64,000 nt of DNA. Origin: Microbacterium pullorum (GTDB lineage: Bacteria > Actinomycetota > Actinomycetes > Actinomycetales > Microbacteriaceae). Position 1 is the first letter of the stretch. Every line of letters begins with the position of its first letter. The stretch is taken from NCBI RefSeq assembly GCF_014836535.1, contig NZ_JACSQP010000004.1, forward strand, positions 309,715-373,714, in the 5' to 3' direction. The position numbers and the translations under genes are program-made. Below the pieces are notes generated by a model. The model was not told the DNA's origin, ran no database searches, and was given only the letters and a program-made list of their open reading frames with translations. Shown here piece by piece: positions 33,681-43,067 of this stretch.

Positions 33681-34880
33681 GTGCGGCTCACTCTCCTGGG
33701 CGCCGACGGCGCCGCGACCACCGATGAGCTGAACCCGGCGGCCGGCTACGCCAAGCCGACCGGGCCGCTGCAGAGCCGCGTCGCGTACGCCGCTGCGCAC
33801 GTCGTGCCGGTGACGTGGGGGGACAACACCCCCGGTCAGCCGGCGGAGATCGACTGGGATGCCACGCTGGCGTTCCGTCGCAGCGTGTACTCGTGGGGCC
33901 TGGGCGTGGCCGACGCGATGGACACCGCCCAGCGCAACATGGGGCTGGATGCCGCGGCGACCCGCGAGCTCATCGCCCGCTCCGCCGAGGTCGCCCGTGA
34001 AGAGGGCGGTTCGGTCGTGGTCGGGGTCAACACCGACCACGTCGAGGCGGAGCACCTCTCGATCGACGAGATCATCTCGGCCTACATCGAGCAGCTGCAC
34101 TTCACCGAAGAACAGGGCGCCGGTCCCGTGCTCATGGCCAGCCGTCACCTCGCCCGCGCGGCGGAGTCGGCCGACGACTACCGCCGGGTGTACCGCGCGG
34201 TGCTGCAGGCGGCGACCACCCCGGTCGTGCTGCACTGGCTCGGCACCGCGTTCGATCCGCAGCTGGCCGGCTATTTCGGTTCGAGCGACTGGCGGGCGGC
34301 ATCCGATGTGCTGCTGGAGATCATCCAGGACAACGCCGACCGTGTCGCCGGGGTGAAGATGAGCCTGCTGGATGCCGCGTCCGAGGTGTCGGTGCGCGAG
34401 CGCCTGCCCGAGGGCGTGCGCATGTTCACCGGTGACGACTTCAACTACGTGGGACTCATCGGCGGTGCCGATGTGCCCGAAGCGACTCAGCCCGACCGCG
34501 ACCCGGCGAGCCCGCGACAGCACTCCGATGCGCTGCTGGGCGCATTCGCGGCGCTGACGCCGGTGGCATCCGCCGCGATCCAGGCGCTCGACGCCGGCGA
34601 TCCCGCCCGCTACCTCGAGATCCTCGCACCCACCGAGGCGCTCAGCCGGCAGGTCTTCGCCGCGCCGACGTTCTACTACAAGACCGGTGTCGCGTTCCTG
34701 TCGTGGCTGAACGGTCACCAGGGCGCGTTCCAGATGGTCGGAGGGCTGCACGCGGCGCGCAGCCTGCCGCACCTGTCGCGCATCGTCGAACTCGCCAATG
34801 CCGCGTACGCGTTGGAGCACCCGGAACTCGCCGCCGAGCGCTGGCACGGCATGCTGCGCCTGAACGGGGTGGATGCATGA
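33681..34880 (+). CDS. Dihydrodipicolinate synthase-like protein, DUF993 family
   Basis: A 399-residue protein of the DUF993 group, distantly related to class I aldolases of the DHDPS superfamily. VVPVTWGDNTPGQPAEIDWDATLAF lies near the N-terminus, and a candidate Schiff-base Lys is in VAGVKMSLLD. The GTG start lies 2 nt after the oxidoreductase stop, and the stop overlaps the isomerase start (ATGA). The family has no settled function known to me. The genomic setting suggests cleavage of a keto sugar or sugar acid to a three-carbon acid that the later glycerate kinase could use. Confidence 0.8.
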   Translation: MRLTLLGADGAATTDELNPAAGYAKPTGPLQSRVAYAAAHVVPVTWGDNTPGQPAEIDWDATLAFRRSVYSWGLGVADAMDTAQRNMGLDAAATRELIARSAEVAREEGGSVVVGVNTDHVEAEHLSIDEIISAYIEQLHFTEEQGAGPVLMASRHLARAAESADDYRRVYRAVLQAATTPVVLHWLGTAFDPQLAGYFGSSDWRAASDVLLEIIQDNADRVAGVKMSLLDAASEVSVRERLPEGVRMFTGDDFNYVGLIGGADVPEATQPDRDPASPRQHSDALLGAFAALTPVASAAIQALDAGDPARYLEILAPTEALSRQVFAAPTFYYKTGVAFLSWLNGHQGAFQMVGGLHAARSLPHLSRIVELANAAYALEHPELAAERWHGMLRLNGVDA

Positions 34881-35761
34881 GCGTCGACCCGCGCCTGTCG
34901 ATCAACCAGGCGACCATCAAGTACGCCGACCTCGCCACGGCGCTGCGGGTCACCGTCGAGGCAGGGGTGCCGGCGATCGGCCTCTGGCGCGAGCCGGTGG
35001 CCGACGTCGGCCTCGCCACCGCATCGCGCATGCTCACCGACTCGGGCCTGCGGTTCACCACCCACTGCCGCGGCGGGTTCTTCACCCTCCCCGAGGGACC
35101 GGCCCGGCGCGCGTCGATCGATGACAACCGCGTCGCGATCGACGAGGCGGCCACGCTCGCCGCGGCGGGAGCCGCAGGGTCGACCGCGATCCTCGTGCTC
35201 GTCGCAGGCGGTCTGCCCGAGGGCTCCCGCGACCTCGTCGGGGCGCGCGAGCGGGTGCGTGACGCGATCGGCGAACTCGCCCCGCACGCGGCGGCGGCCG
35301 GGGTGACGCTGGCCATCGAGCCGCTGCATCCGATGTACGCCACCGACCGCTGCGTCGTGTCGACGCTCGGGCAGGCCCTGGACATCGCCGCCGACTTCGA
35401 GCCCGCGGTCGTGGGCGTCACCGTCGACACGTTCCACATCTTCTGGGACCCCGACGTGGAGGCATCCATCGCCCGCGCCGGCCGCGAGGGTCGCATCGCC
35501 ACCTATCAGGTGTGCGACTGGAAGACCCCGCTGCCCGCGGACGTGCTGCTCGGGCGGCACTATCCGGGCGACGGCGTGATCGATCTGGGCGCGCTGACCC
35601 GCGCCGTGAGCGAGACCGGATACGACCGGGACATCGAAGTGGAGATCTTCAACGAGCAGGTCTGGGCGACCGACCCGCTCGTGGCGGTGCAGCGCACCGC
35701 GGCCGCGTTCGGCGGGGCGGTCTCGCCCCACCTGAGCGCACCTCTAGAATCACGATCGTGA
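34877..35761 (+). CDS. Sugar phosphate isomerase/epimerase family TIM-barrel protein
   Basis: A 294-residue protein of the xylose-isomerase-like/AP endonuclease 2 family. Metal-site features: a Glu in LAIEPLHPMYA, an Asp and His in VTVDTFHIFWDPDVE, a Trp/Asp in QVCDWKTPLP, and the last Glu in DIEVEIFNEQVW. These match the metal-dependent isomerase/epimerase pattern (IolE/IolI-like). Coupled to DUF993 by an ATGA overlap. It may epimerise or isomerise the keto product of the upstream oxidoreductase. Confidence 0.85.
   Translation: MSVDPRLSINQATIKYADLATALRVTVEAGVPAIGLWREPVADVGLATASRMLTDSGLRFTTHCRGGFFTLPEGPARRASIDDNRVAIDEAATLAAAGAAGSTAILVLVAGGLPEGSRDLVGARERVRDAIGELAPHAAAAGVTLAIEPLHPMYATDRCVVSTLGQALDIAADFEPAVVGVTVDTFHIFWDPDVEASIARAGREGRIATYQVCDWKTPLPADVLLGRHYPGDGVIDLGALTRAVSETGYDRDIEVEIFNEQVWATDPLVAVQRTAAAFGGAVSPHLSAPLESRS
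35745..35750 (+). promoter_or_regulatory. -10 box of LacI regulator B (inside the previous gene)
   Basis: TAGAAT lies 7 nt before the GTG at 35758 and inside the last codons of the isomerase gene. A leaderless transcript for the regulator is implied, in addition to readthrough from the operon. Confidence 0.62.
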
Positions 35762-36789
35762 CCGAAGCCAACGAACGCCTGCGGTCCGGCTCCGCCACGC
35801 TCCACGACGTCGCGCGTGAGGCGGGGGTGTCGCTGGCGACCGCGTCGCGCGTGCTCAACGGCTCGAGCCGAAAGGTCGCGGAGTCGTACCGGGAGCGTGT
35901 GCAGGCCGCCGCCGACCGCCTGGGCTACAGTGCCAACCTCTCCGCGCAGGCCACCGCGCGCGGCACGTCGGCGATCATCGCACTGCTCGTCGCCGACATC
36001 GCCGACCCGTACTTCGGTGAGATCGCCTCGGGGGTCGCCCAGGGCGCCGACGAGGCCGGCCTCGTCGTGACCATCGCCATCACCGAGCGCGACACCGACC
36101 GCGAAGTGCGTCTGGTGCGGGCGCTGCGCGGTCAGCGGCCGCGCGGAGTCATCCTCGCGGCATCGCGCACCGCGCCCGAGATCGCCCCGCAGCTCGTGGC
36201 CGAACTCGACCTCGTCACCGCGGCGGGCGGGCGGGTCGTGGCGCTCGGCGCCGGCACCGACACGGTGCGCTCGGTCATCATCGACAACCGCGGCGGCGCC
36301 CGCGCGCTCGGCACGGCCCTCGCCGAGCGCGGGTACCGGAGCGCGGTCGTGCTGGCCGCCGCCGAGGGCGTGCTCACCAGCGACAACCGCGTCGCCGGGT
36401 TCACAGAGGGATTCACCACGGCGGGCGGCGAGGCAGCCCGCGTCTACCGCGGTGCGTTCACCCGTGAGTCGGGTGCCGAGATCATGGCCGCAGCCCTCGC
36501 CGACGGTGTCGAGCCGCAGACCCTCGTCTTCGCCGTCAGCGACGTCGTCGCAATCGGGGCGATGTCGGCGCTGCGTGCTGCGGGACGCGAGCCCGGCACC
36601 GACGTCGCCGTCGCGGGCTTCGACGACATCGCCACGAGCCGCGACGTCACGCCCGCGCTGACCACGGTGCGAGTGCCGCTCAGCGACGTGGGCCTCGAGA
36701 CCTTCCGCGCCGCGACCGACCCCGACTGGACGCCGCAGCAGCTGCATGTGGAAGTGCAGCTGCGAGACAGCACGCCGCCGCTGTCGTGA
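35758..36789 (+). CDS. LacI-family transcriptional regulator (B)
   Basis: A 343-residue LacI/GalR protein. Helix-turn-helix LHDVAREAGVSLATASRVLN (residues about 15-34), hinge NLSAQATARGTSAII, and an effector domain with VAGFDDIATSRDVTPALTTV. It overlaps the isomerase stop by GTGA and the glycerate kinase start by GTGA. As part of the operon with two operators at 32399 and 32435 it is a candidate local repressor, and possibly the master regulator of the other GGAAANCGCTTTCC sites. Confidence 0.92.
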   Translation: MTEANERLRSGSATLHDVAREAGVSLATASRVLNGSSRKVAESYRERVQAAADRLGYSANLSAQATARGTSAIIALLVADIADPYFGEIASGVAQGADEAGLVVTIAITERDTDREVRLVRALRGQRPRGVILAASRTAPEIAPQLVAELDLVTAAGGRVVALGAGTDTVRSVIIDNRGGARALGTALAERGYRSAVVLAAAEGVLTSDNRVAGFTEGFTTAGGEAARVYRGAFTRESGAEIMAAALADGVEPQTLVFAVSDVVAIGAMSALRAAGREPGTDVAVAGFDDIATSRDVTPALTTVRVPLSDVGLETFRAATDPDWTPQQLHVEVQLRDSTPPLS

Positions 36790-37913
36790 AGGTCGTCGTC
36801 GCGCTGGACAGCTTCAAGGGGTCGATCGGCGCCGCCGCGGCATCCCTCGCCTTCGCCGACGGCTGGCGCGACGCGGCACCCGATGCCGCAGTGGAACTTC
36901 GGCCCATGGCCGACGGGGGAGAGGGCACGCTCGAGGCCTTCGCCGCCGCCGTACCGGGGGCCCGGCGCATGCCGGTGCGGGTGACAGGGCCTGACGGCGC
37001 ACTCGTCGACGCCGCGTGGCTGCTGCTGCCGCCGACCCCCGACGCCCCCGCCGGCACCGGCGTGGTCGAGCTGGCATCCACCTCGGGCATCGAACTGCTC
37101 GGCGAGCGACGCGCGCCGTGGCGTGCCGACACCACCGGGTTCGGGCAGGCCATCGCGGCGGCGCTGGATCACGGCGTCTCGCGGCTCGTGCTCGGCATCG
37201 GCTCGAGCGCGTCGACCGACGGTGGGCTCGGCATGCTGCGCGCGCTCGGCGCGGACGTGACGGATGCCGACGGCGCGGCCGTCGCTCCGGGCGCCCGTGG
37301 CCTCGCCGCCGCCGCTGCCGTGGACGTCGCTTCCCTTCGCCGGCCGCCGGCCGCGGGCGCGGTCGTGCTCACCGACGTCACCAATCCGCTCTGCGGACCG
37401 GCCGGTGCCGCGGCGGTGTTCGGACCGCAGAAGGGTCTCGACGCCGACGGCGTCGCCCGCGCGGACGCCGCCCTCACCCACTGGGCGTCGCTCTTCGCCG
37501 GCGACCCCGAGCTTGCGGATGCCGCCGCGCTCCCCGGCGCCGGCGCCGCCGGCGGGACCGGCTTCGGCCTCGTCGCCTGGGGTGCGCGGCTCGTTCCCGG
37601 GGCGCCCGAGGTGGCGGCGCTCATCGGGCTGCGGGATGCGGTGGCCGGCGCCGACCTGGTCGTCACCGGCGAGGGATCGTTCGACGGCCAGTCGGCCGCC
37701 GGCAAGGTGCCCGCCTTCGTCGCGGGCCTCGCCGCCGAGGCGGGAGTGCCCGTGGCGCTCGTCGCGGGGCGCATCGCCGACGATGCCGACACCTCGGGCT
37801 TCACGGCATCCGTCTCGCTCACCGCCCTCGCCGGCAGCCCCGCCGCGTCACTGGCCGCGCCCGCGCAGCACCTCCGCGCCGCCGGCGCCGCCCTGGCCCG
37901 CCCCCCGCGCTGA
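36786..37913 (+). CDS. Glycerate kinase (GarK/GlxK type)
   Basis: A 375-residue type I glycerate kinase phosphorylating D-glycerate. Seen: VVALDSFKGS at the N-terminus, MADGGEGTLEA, LGIGSSASTDGGLGML, DVTNPLCGPAGAAAVFGPQKG and VVTGEGSFDGQSAAGKVP, all family landmarks. The GTG start overlaps the regulator stop. It would feed a glycerate product of the upstream pathway, or of aldarate cleavage, into glycolysis. Confidence 0.93.
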   Translation: MKVVVALDSFKGSIGAAAASLAFADGWRDAAPDAAVELRPMADGGEGTLEAFAAAVPGARRMPVRVTGPDGALVDAAWLLLPPTPDAPAGTGVVELASTSGIELLGERRAPWRADTTGFGQAIAAALDHGVSRLVLGIGSSASTDGGLGMLRALGADVTDADGAAVAPGARGLAAAAAVDVASLRRPPAAGAVVLTDVTNPLCGPAGAAAVFGPQKGLDADGVARADAALTHWASLFAGDPELADAAALPGAGAAGGTGFGLVAWGARLVPGAPEVAALIGLRDAVAGADLVVTGEGSFDGQSAAGKVPAFVAGLAAEAGVPVALVAGRIADDADTSGFTASVSLTALAGSPAASLAAPAQHLRAAGAALARPPR

Positions 37914-37943
37914 CCCCGCCCGCGCACCCCGGCGGGGCCGCGC

Positions 37944-38010
37944 TGAGACGAATGTGGGTGGACGAGGCGGTGGGTGTCACCCGCGGTCTCGGCCGTCGGT
38001 ATTCGTCTCA
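37944..38010. repeat. Inverted-repeat element between convergent glycerate kinase and corA genes
   Basis: The ends are perfect 10-nt inverted repeats (TGAGACGAAT at 37944-37953 and its complement at 38001-38010), with partial pairing inside. The outer sequence matches the element at 39146-39212. Being between convergent genes, it may act as a two-way terminator, although no T run is present. Confidence 0.65.
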
Positions 38011-38053
38011 CCGGTCGGCGGGGTGTGGGCGGGCGGGCGCGAGGGCGGGCGGG

Positions 38054-39052
38054 TCACATCCAGTGGCGGGCCTTGAAGACGAGCCACAGCGCGACGGAGG
38101 TCGCAGCCATGGCGGCCAGGGCCAGCGGATATCCCCACGGCGAGGCCAGCTCGGGCATGTACTCGAAGTTCATGCCGTAGATCGTGCCGACCAGTGTGGG
38201 GCCGAAGAGGATCGCCGCCCACCCCGAGATCTTCTTCACCTGCTCGCTCTGCACGAGGGCGGTCTCGGTCTGGCGATGCGTGACGAGGGTGGCGTTGACA
38301 GTGAGGGCGTTCTCGAGGATCGACCGCATCGCGGCGAGCCTGTCGGTCACGCGGATGACGTGGTCGAGCACGTTGCGCAGCGATCGCTGCAGCTCGATGT
38401 CGGCGCGCTCCGAGTCGTCGCCCTGCAGCAGCTGCTCCAGCATGTCGGTGAGCGGCTCGGCCGCGCGCTGGAAGTGGATGACCTCACGGGACAGGTCGTA
38501 GATGCGGCGGGTGAGTTCGGTGCCGGTGCCACCGAACAGCGCGTCCTCGATCTCGTCGACGTCGGTCAGCAGCCCTTCCACGACCGGCGCGTACTCGTCG
38601 ATGACCTCATCGAGGATGGCTGCGAGCACCGCTTCGGGGCCCTTGGCGAGCAGCTCCGGATGCTGTTCGAGTCGCCGGCGCACCGTCGCGAGGTCGGGCA
38701 CTTCGGCGTGTCGGATCGTGACGACGAAGTCCGGACCGACGAACACGTGCAGCTCGCCGAACTCCACCGTCTCGGTCGCATCGTTGTAGCGCGCGGGCCG
38801 CAGCACCGCGAACAGGGTGCCCCCGTAGCGCTCGATCTTCGCGCGCTGGTGGCCCGACAGGGCGTCCTCCACGGCGAGTGGATGCAGCCCGAACTCGGCC
38901 GCGACCTGCTGGATCTCCTCCGCCGTGGGTCGCAGCAGACCGATCCACGCCATCCCGTGGTTGTCCCGCATGTGTTCGAAGGTCTGCTCGAGGCTCTCGG
39001 GGTTGCGGATGCGGCCGCCGTCCACGTACACGGCGTTGTCGATGATCGGCAT
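38054..39052 (-). CDS. corA: CorA-family magnesium/cobalt transporter
   Basis: A 332-residue CorA-type channel: a long cytoplasmic N-terminal domain with alternating acidic helices, then two C-terminal membrane helices flanking the signature YGMNFEYMPEL. The end ARHWM is short. Start chosen at ATG 39050-39052; upstream codons are only low-complexity Arg/Pro-rich reading. It is flanked on both sides by inverted-repeat elements of one family. Confidence 0.93.
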   Translation of the reverse strand: MPIIDNAVYVDGGRIRNPESLEQTFEHMRDNHGMAWIGLLRPTAEEIQQVAAEFGLHPLAVEDALSGHQRAKIERYGGTLFAVLRPARYNDATETVEFGELHVFVGPDFVVTIRHAEVPDLATVRRRLEQHPELLAKGPEAVLAAILDEVIDEYAPVVEGLLTDVDEIEDALFGGTGTELTRRIYDLSREVIHFQRAAEPLTDMLEQLLQGDDSERADIELQRSLRNVLDHVIRVTDRLAAMRSILENALTVNATLVTHRQTETALVQSEQVKKISGWAAILFGPTLVGTIYGMNFEYMPELASPWGYPLALAAMAATSVALWLVFKARHWM

Positions 39053-39145
39053 TCCGCCAGTCTGCCGCTCCCCGCGCCGGCCGCCCGCCACCGCCGCGCG
39101 CCGCCACCGCCCGCCGCCCGCCGCCGCCGCGAACCCTTCCACCGG

Positions 39146-39212
39146 TGAAACGAATACTGGCGGCCGAGACAATGGGTGTTAACCACTGTCTCGGCCGCCA
39201 GTATTCGTCTCA
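39146..39212. repeat. Long inverted-repeat hairpin between pgm and corA
   Basis: Two 30-nt arms (39146-39175 and 39183-39212) pair with only two mismatches around a 7-nt loop. The arm ends resemble those at 37944-38010. It lies downstream of pgm and upstream of corA on the same strand, so it may end the pgm transcript. The near-perfect stem and a second copy 1.2 kb away suggest a dispersed repeat family. Confidence 0.75.
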
Positions 39213-39249
39213 CGGTCTGGGGTGCGCGGCCGACGGCCGCCCCCGCGGG

Positions 39250-40890
39250 TCAGGCGCCGAGGGCGGCGGCGACCACGGCGCGGGCCTCGGCCTGCACCTC
39301 GGCGAGATGCTCGGGGCCGCGCAGCGACTCGGCGTAGAGCTTGTAGACGTCTTCGGTGCCCGACGGGCGGGCGGCGAACCACGCGTGCTCGGTCTGCACC
39401 TTCAGGCCGCCGATCGCGGCGCCGTTGCCGGGCGCGTGCGACAGCTTCGCGGTGATGGGCTCGCCGGCGAGCTCGGTGGCGGTCACGGCATCCGGCGAGA
39501 GCTTCGCCAGCGTCGCCTTCTGTGCCGGCGTCGCGGGCGCATCGACCCGCTGGTACGCCGACGACCCGAACTCGGCCTCGAGCTCCGCATAGCGCTGCGA
39601 CGGCGTCTTGCCGGTGACGGCGAGCATCTCGGCCGCCAGCAGGCACAGCAGGATGCCGTCCTTGTCGGTCGTCCAGACGGTGCCGTCCTTGCGCAGGAAC
39701 GACGCCCCCGCCGACTCCTCGCCGCCGAAGGCGACCGAGCCGTCGAGCAGGCCCGGCACGAACCACTTGAACCCGACGGGGACCTCCAGCAGGCGCCGGC
39801 CGAGCGACTCGGCGACGCGATCGATGATCATCGACGACACCAGTGTCTTGCCCACGGCGGCATCCGCCGGCCACCCCTCGCGGTGGCGGAAGAGGTAATC
39901 GATCGCGACGGCCAGGTAGTGGTTGGGGTTCATCAGCCCCGCGTCGGGGGTGACGATGCCGTGCCGGTCGGCGTCGGCGTCGTTGCCGGTGAGGATGTCG
40001 TACTGGTCGCGGCGGGCGACGAGCGCGGCCATCGCCGACGGCGACGACGGATCCATGCGGATCTTCTCGTCCCAGTCCAGCGTCATGAACCGCCAGGTCG
40101 GGTCGACGTCGGGGTTGACGACGGTGAGGTCGAGCCCGTACACCTCGGCGATGAGCGCCCAGTACTCCACCGATGCCCCGCCGAGCGGGTCGGCGCCGAT
40201 GCGCACACCGGCGGAGCGGATCGCGTCGATGTCGATGATCGAGGCGAGGTCGCGCACGTACGCGTCACGGAAGTCGTAGCTGCCCAGCCGTGTGGTGTCG
40301 ATGTCGGCGAAGCGGGTGCGCGTGACGCCCTCGAGTCCCGCGGCGATGAGCGCGTTGGCACGATCGGCGATCCACCCGGTGGCGTCGGTGTCGGCCGGTC
40401 CGCCGTGCGGCGGGTTGTACTTGAACCCGCCGTCGCGCGGCGGGTTGTGCGACGGGGTGACGACGATGCCGTCGGCACGGCCGGGGTCTGCGGCATCCAT
40501 CCCGCGGTTGTGGGTGAGGATCGCGAGGCTCAGCGCCGGCGTCGGCACCCACGCGTCGCGGGAGTCGACGCGCACGTCCACGCCGTTGCCGACGAGCACC
40601 TCGATGGCGCTGCGCTCGGCGGGACGCGACAGGCCATGGGTGTCGCGTCCGAGGAAGATCGGACCGGTGATGCCCTGTTCGGTGCGGTAATCCACGATCG
40701 CCTGGGTGGTGGCGAGGATGTGGTCCTCGTTGAAACTGGTCGACAGCGACGAGCCGCGATGACCGCTCGTGCCGAAGGCCACGCGCTGCTCGGGCGCCGA
40801 GGCGTCGGGCTTGCGGTCGTAATAGGCGTTGACGAGTTCGTCGATGTCGACGAGGTCGGAGGCTTCGGCGGGCTGTCCTGCGCGGCTCAT
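39250..40890 (-). CDS. pgm: Phosphoglucomutase, alpha-D-glucose phosphate-specific
   Basis: A 546-residue phosphohexomutase that interconverts glucose 1-phosphate and glucose 6-phosphate. Active-site Ser is in [14 protein letters not shown], the metal loop is [10 protein letters not shown], the sugar-binding loop is [11 protein letters not shown], and the phosphate site is [16 protein letters not shown]. Length matches the bacterial PGM family. ATG 40888-40890. It is divergent from pheA. Not evidently part of the sugar regulon, as no operator lies upstream. Confidence 0.95.
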   Translation of the reverse strand: MSRAGQPAEASDLVDIDELVNAYYDRKPDASAPEQRVAFGTSGHRGSSLSTSFNEDHILATTQAIVDYRTEQGITGPIFLGRDTHGLSRPAERSAIEVLVGNGVDVRVDSRDAWVPTPALSLAILTHNRGMDAADPGRADGIVVTPSHNPPRDGGFKYNPPHGGPADTDATGWIADRANALIAAGLEGVTRTRFADIDTTRLGSYDFRDAYVRDLASIIDIDAIRSAGVRIGADPLGGASVEYWALIAEVYGLDLTVVNPDVDPTWRFMTLDWDEKIRMDPSSPSAMAALVARRDQYDILTGNDADADRHGIVTPDAGLMNPNHYLAVAIDYLFRHREGWPADAAVGKTLVSSMIIDRVAESLGRRLLEVPVGFKWFVPGLLDGSVAFGGEESAGASFLRKDGTVWTTDKDGILLCLLAAEMLAVTGKTPSQRYAELEAEFGSSAYQRVDAPATPAQKATLAKLSPDAVTATELAGEPITAKLSHAPGNGAAIGGLKVQTEHAWFAARPSGTEDVYKLYAESLRGPEHLAEVQAEARAVVAAALGA

Positions 40891-40929
40891 CCCCTCAGTC
40901 TGCCACCCGGGCCGCCGACGTGCGCGGAC

Positions 40930-40935
40930 TAGGCT
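40930..40935 (+). promoter_or_regulatory. -10 box of pheA
   Basis: TAGGCT lies 8 nt before the GTG start of pheA, as at the other leaderless genes of the window. Confidence 0.55.
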
Positions 40936-40943
40936 TGCTCCCT

Positions 40944-41903
40944 GTGAGCACCGCGCCCGACTCTGCTGCCCGACGTACCTACAGTTATCTGGGTCCGGCA
41001 GGCACCTTCACCGAGGCGGCGCTCGCGCAGGTCGCCGAGGCCCGCGACCAGCAGTGGCGCTCCGTGCGCAACGTCGGCGAAGCGCTCGCGGATGTCGTGG
41101 AGGGGCGGTCGGATGCCGCCATGATCGCCATCGAGAACTCGATCGACGGCGGCGTGTCCACCGCGCAGGACGCGCTGGCGACCATGCCGGGCCTGCAGAT
41201 CGTGGGCGAATACCTCGTGCCGGTGAACTTCGTGCTGGTGGGTCGCCCCGGCACGACGCTCGCCGACGTGTCGCTGGTCGCCGCGCACCCCGTCGCGTAC
41301 GCCCAGTGCCTGCACTGGCTCTCCGCCCACCTACCCGCGCACGCCCACCTGCCGGCGGCCAGCAACGTCGCGGCGGCGCTGGACATGCTCGACGGATCGA
41401 GCAATGCGGATGCCGCGATCGCGCCTCCCGGCATCCTGGAGCACCACGACCTGGAGCCCCTGGCCGAGGCGATCGGCGACAACCCGAACGCCGTGACGCG
41501 CTTCGTGCTCGTGAGCCGCCCGGGGGCGCTGCCCGCACCCACCGGCGCCGACAAGACCTCGATCATCGCCGAGTTGCCCGACGACCACCCGGGCGCCCTG
41601 CTGGAGCTGCTGGAGCAGTTCTCGACCCGCGGCATCAACCTGTCGCTGATCGAATCGCGCCCCATCGGCGACGCGCTCGGGCGCTACCGCTTCGTCATCG
41701 ACGCCGACGGGCACATCGAGAACGAGCGCATGGCCGACGCACTGCTGGGCTTGCGTCGCTTCAGCCCGCGCGTGCTGTTCCTCGGCTCGTACCCGCGCGC
41801 CGACCGTTCGATCGTGCACTACCCCGACCGCTACGCCGACGAGGTGTTCGTCGAGGCGCGCGACTGGCTGCGCGGACTGCTGGCGGGCGAGCCGGCCGAC
41901 TGA
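40944..41903 (+). CDS. pheA: Prephenate dehydratase
   Basis: A 319-residue enzyme converting prephenate to phenylpyruvate in phenylalanine synthesis. The N-terminal dehydratase domain starts at [15 protein letters not shown] and includes [13 protein letters not shown] and the catalytic-region motif [11 protein letters not shown] (T-R-F). An ACT regulatory domain follows from about residue 205, with [27 protein letters not shown], the phenylalanine-binding signature. GTG start with TAGGCT upstream. Confidence 0.95.
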   Translation: MSTAPDSAARRTYSYLGPAGTFTEAALAQVAEARDQQWRSVRNVGEALADVVEGRSDAAMIAIENSIDGGVSTAQDALATMPGLQIVGEYLVPVNFVLVGRPGTTLADVSLVAAHPVAYAQCLHWLSAHLPAHAHLPAASNVAAALDMLDGSSNADAAIAPPGILEHHDLEPLAEAIGDNPNAVTRFVLVSRPGALPAPTGADKTSIIAELPDDHPGALLELLEQFSTRGINLSLIESRPIGDALGRYRFVIDADGHIENERMADALLGLRRFSPRVLFLGSYPRADRSIVHYPDRYADEVFVEARDWLRGLLAGEPAD

Positions 41904-41928
41904 CGGCCCGCCCGCCCCGCCGGGGGCG

Positions 41929-42987
41929 TCAGCCCGCGAGGGCGGCGGTGAGCAGCTCGAGCGTGCGGGCCCGGCCGGGCGCGGCATCCATCGGCTCGCC
42001 CTCGCGCGCGGCGGCGATGGGCGAGACCATGATCTCGTCGACGCCGTGGGTGCGGGCGAGTTCGCGCAGCTCGGATGCCGCCTTGTCGCCGGCGCCGATG
42101 ATCCAGCGCTCCCGCATCGCCTCGACGAGCGGGGTCATCGCGTCGTCGGGAGCGGCGGACTGCGCGGCCTCGACGGTCTCCATCGCACCCATCGGCCGGT
42201 TCAGGCGCAGGCGGGCCATGGCGCGCATCTGGGGGAGCGCCCGCGCGTCGGCCTCGTCGGCGGTGTCGGCGGCGACGACGTTGGCGGTGAGGAAGGTCAC
42301 GGGCTCGGGGTGCGCCTCGCTCGGCCGGTACTGCCCGCGGTAGAGCCCCAGCGCCCGCTCGAGCCCCTCGCCGGAGAAGTGGTTCGCGAAGACGTAGGGC
42401 AGCCCGAGCGATGCCGCCAGCTGCGCGGAGTAATCGCTCGACCCCAGCAGCCACACCTGCGGTGTGCCGGTGGCCGCGGGCGTCGCGTGCACGTCGTATG
42501 TTCCGCCCGAGGTGAACTGCAGCGTCGCGCCCTCGGGGGAGACGAGAGCGAGGATGTCCTGCACATGCTGCGGGAACCGCTCGACGTCGCTGGAGGTGCC
42601 CGACATGCGCAGCAGCTGCGTGATGACCGGGTCGCTGCCGGGGGCGCGGCCGATGCCGAGATCGATGCGGCCCGGCGCCAGCGCCTCGAGGGCGGCGAAC
42701 TGCTCGGCGACGACCAGCGGGGCGTGGTTGGGGAGCATCACGCCGCCGGAGCCGACACGGATGCGCGAGGTGCGCGCGGCGGCGGCGGCGATGAGCACGG
42801 GCGGCGTGGTCGACCCCACCGAGGACATGTTGTGGTGCTCGGCGAACCAGTAGCGGCGCAGACCCAGCCGGTCGGCGGTCTCGGCCAGCGCGAGCGCGGC
42901 GGTGACGGCTTGGGAACTGGTCTGGCCGGTGCGCACCGGAACGAGGTCGAGGACGGACAGGGCCGGGGCGGGGGCGGTGGTGCTCAT
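41929..42987 (-). CDS. LLM-class flavin-dependent oxidoreductase
   Basis: A 352-residue luciferase-like TIM-barrel monooxygenase homologue of the MsnO8-type group: SVLDLVPVRTGQTSSQAV at the N-terminus, RYWFAEHHNMSSVGSTTP, VGSGGVMLPNHAPLVVAEQF and DLGIGRAPGSDP. It uses FMN or F420-like cofactors in the family; the substrate is unknown. ATG 42985-42987 preferred; GTG 42988-42990 is an alternative. Convergent with pheA, 25 nt apart. Confidence 0.9.
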   Translation of the reverse strand: MSTTAPAPALSVLDLVPVRTGQTSSQAVTAALALAETADRLGLRRYWFAEHHNMSSVGSTTPPVLIAAAAARTSRIRVGSGGVMLPNHAPLVVAEQFAALEALAPGRIDLGIGRAPGSDPVITQLLRMSGTSSDVERFPQHVQDILALVSPEGATLQFTSGGTYDVHATPAATGTPQVWLLGSSDYSAQLAASLGLPYVFANHFSGEGLERALGLYRGQYRPSEAHPEPVTFLTANVVAADTADEADARALPQMRAMARLRLNRPMGAMETVEAAQSAAPDDAMTPLVEAMRERWIIGAGDKAASELRELARTHGVDEIMVSPIAAAREGEPMDAAPGRARTLELLTAALAG

Positions 42988-43067
42988 CACGAGAGCCCAA
43001 CCCCCCGCCCCGCCCGGTCATTCCCGGCTGGCGTGGCGGCGTCGGCGCCGAGGCGGCGGCCGGCGGC

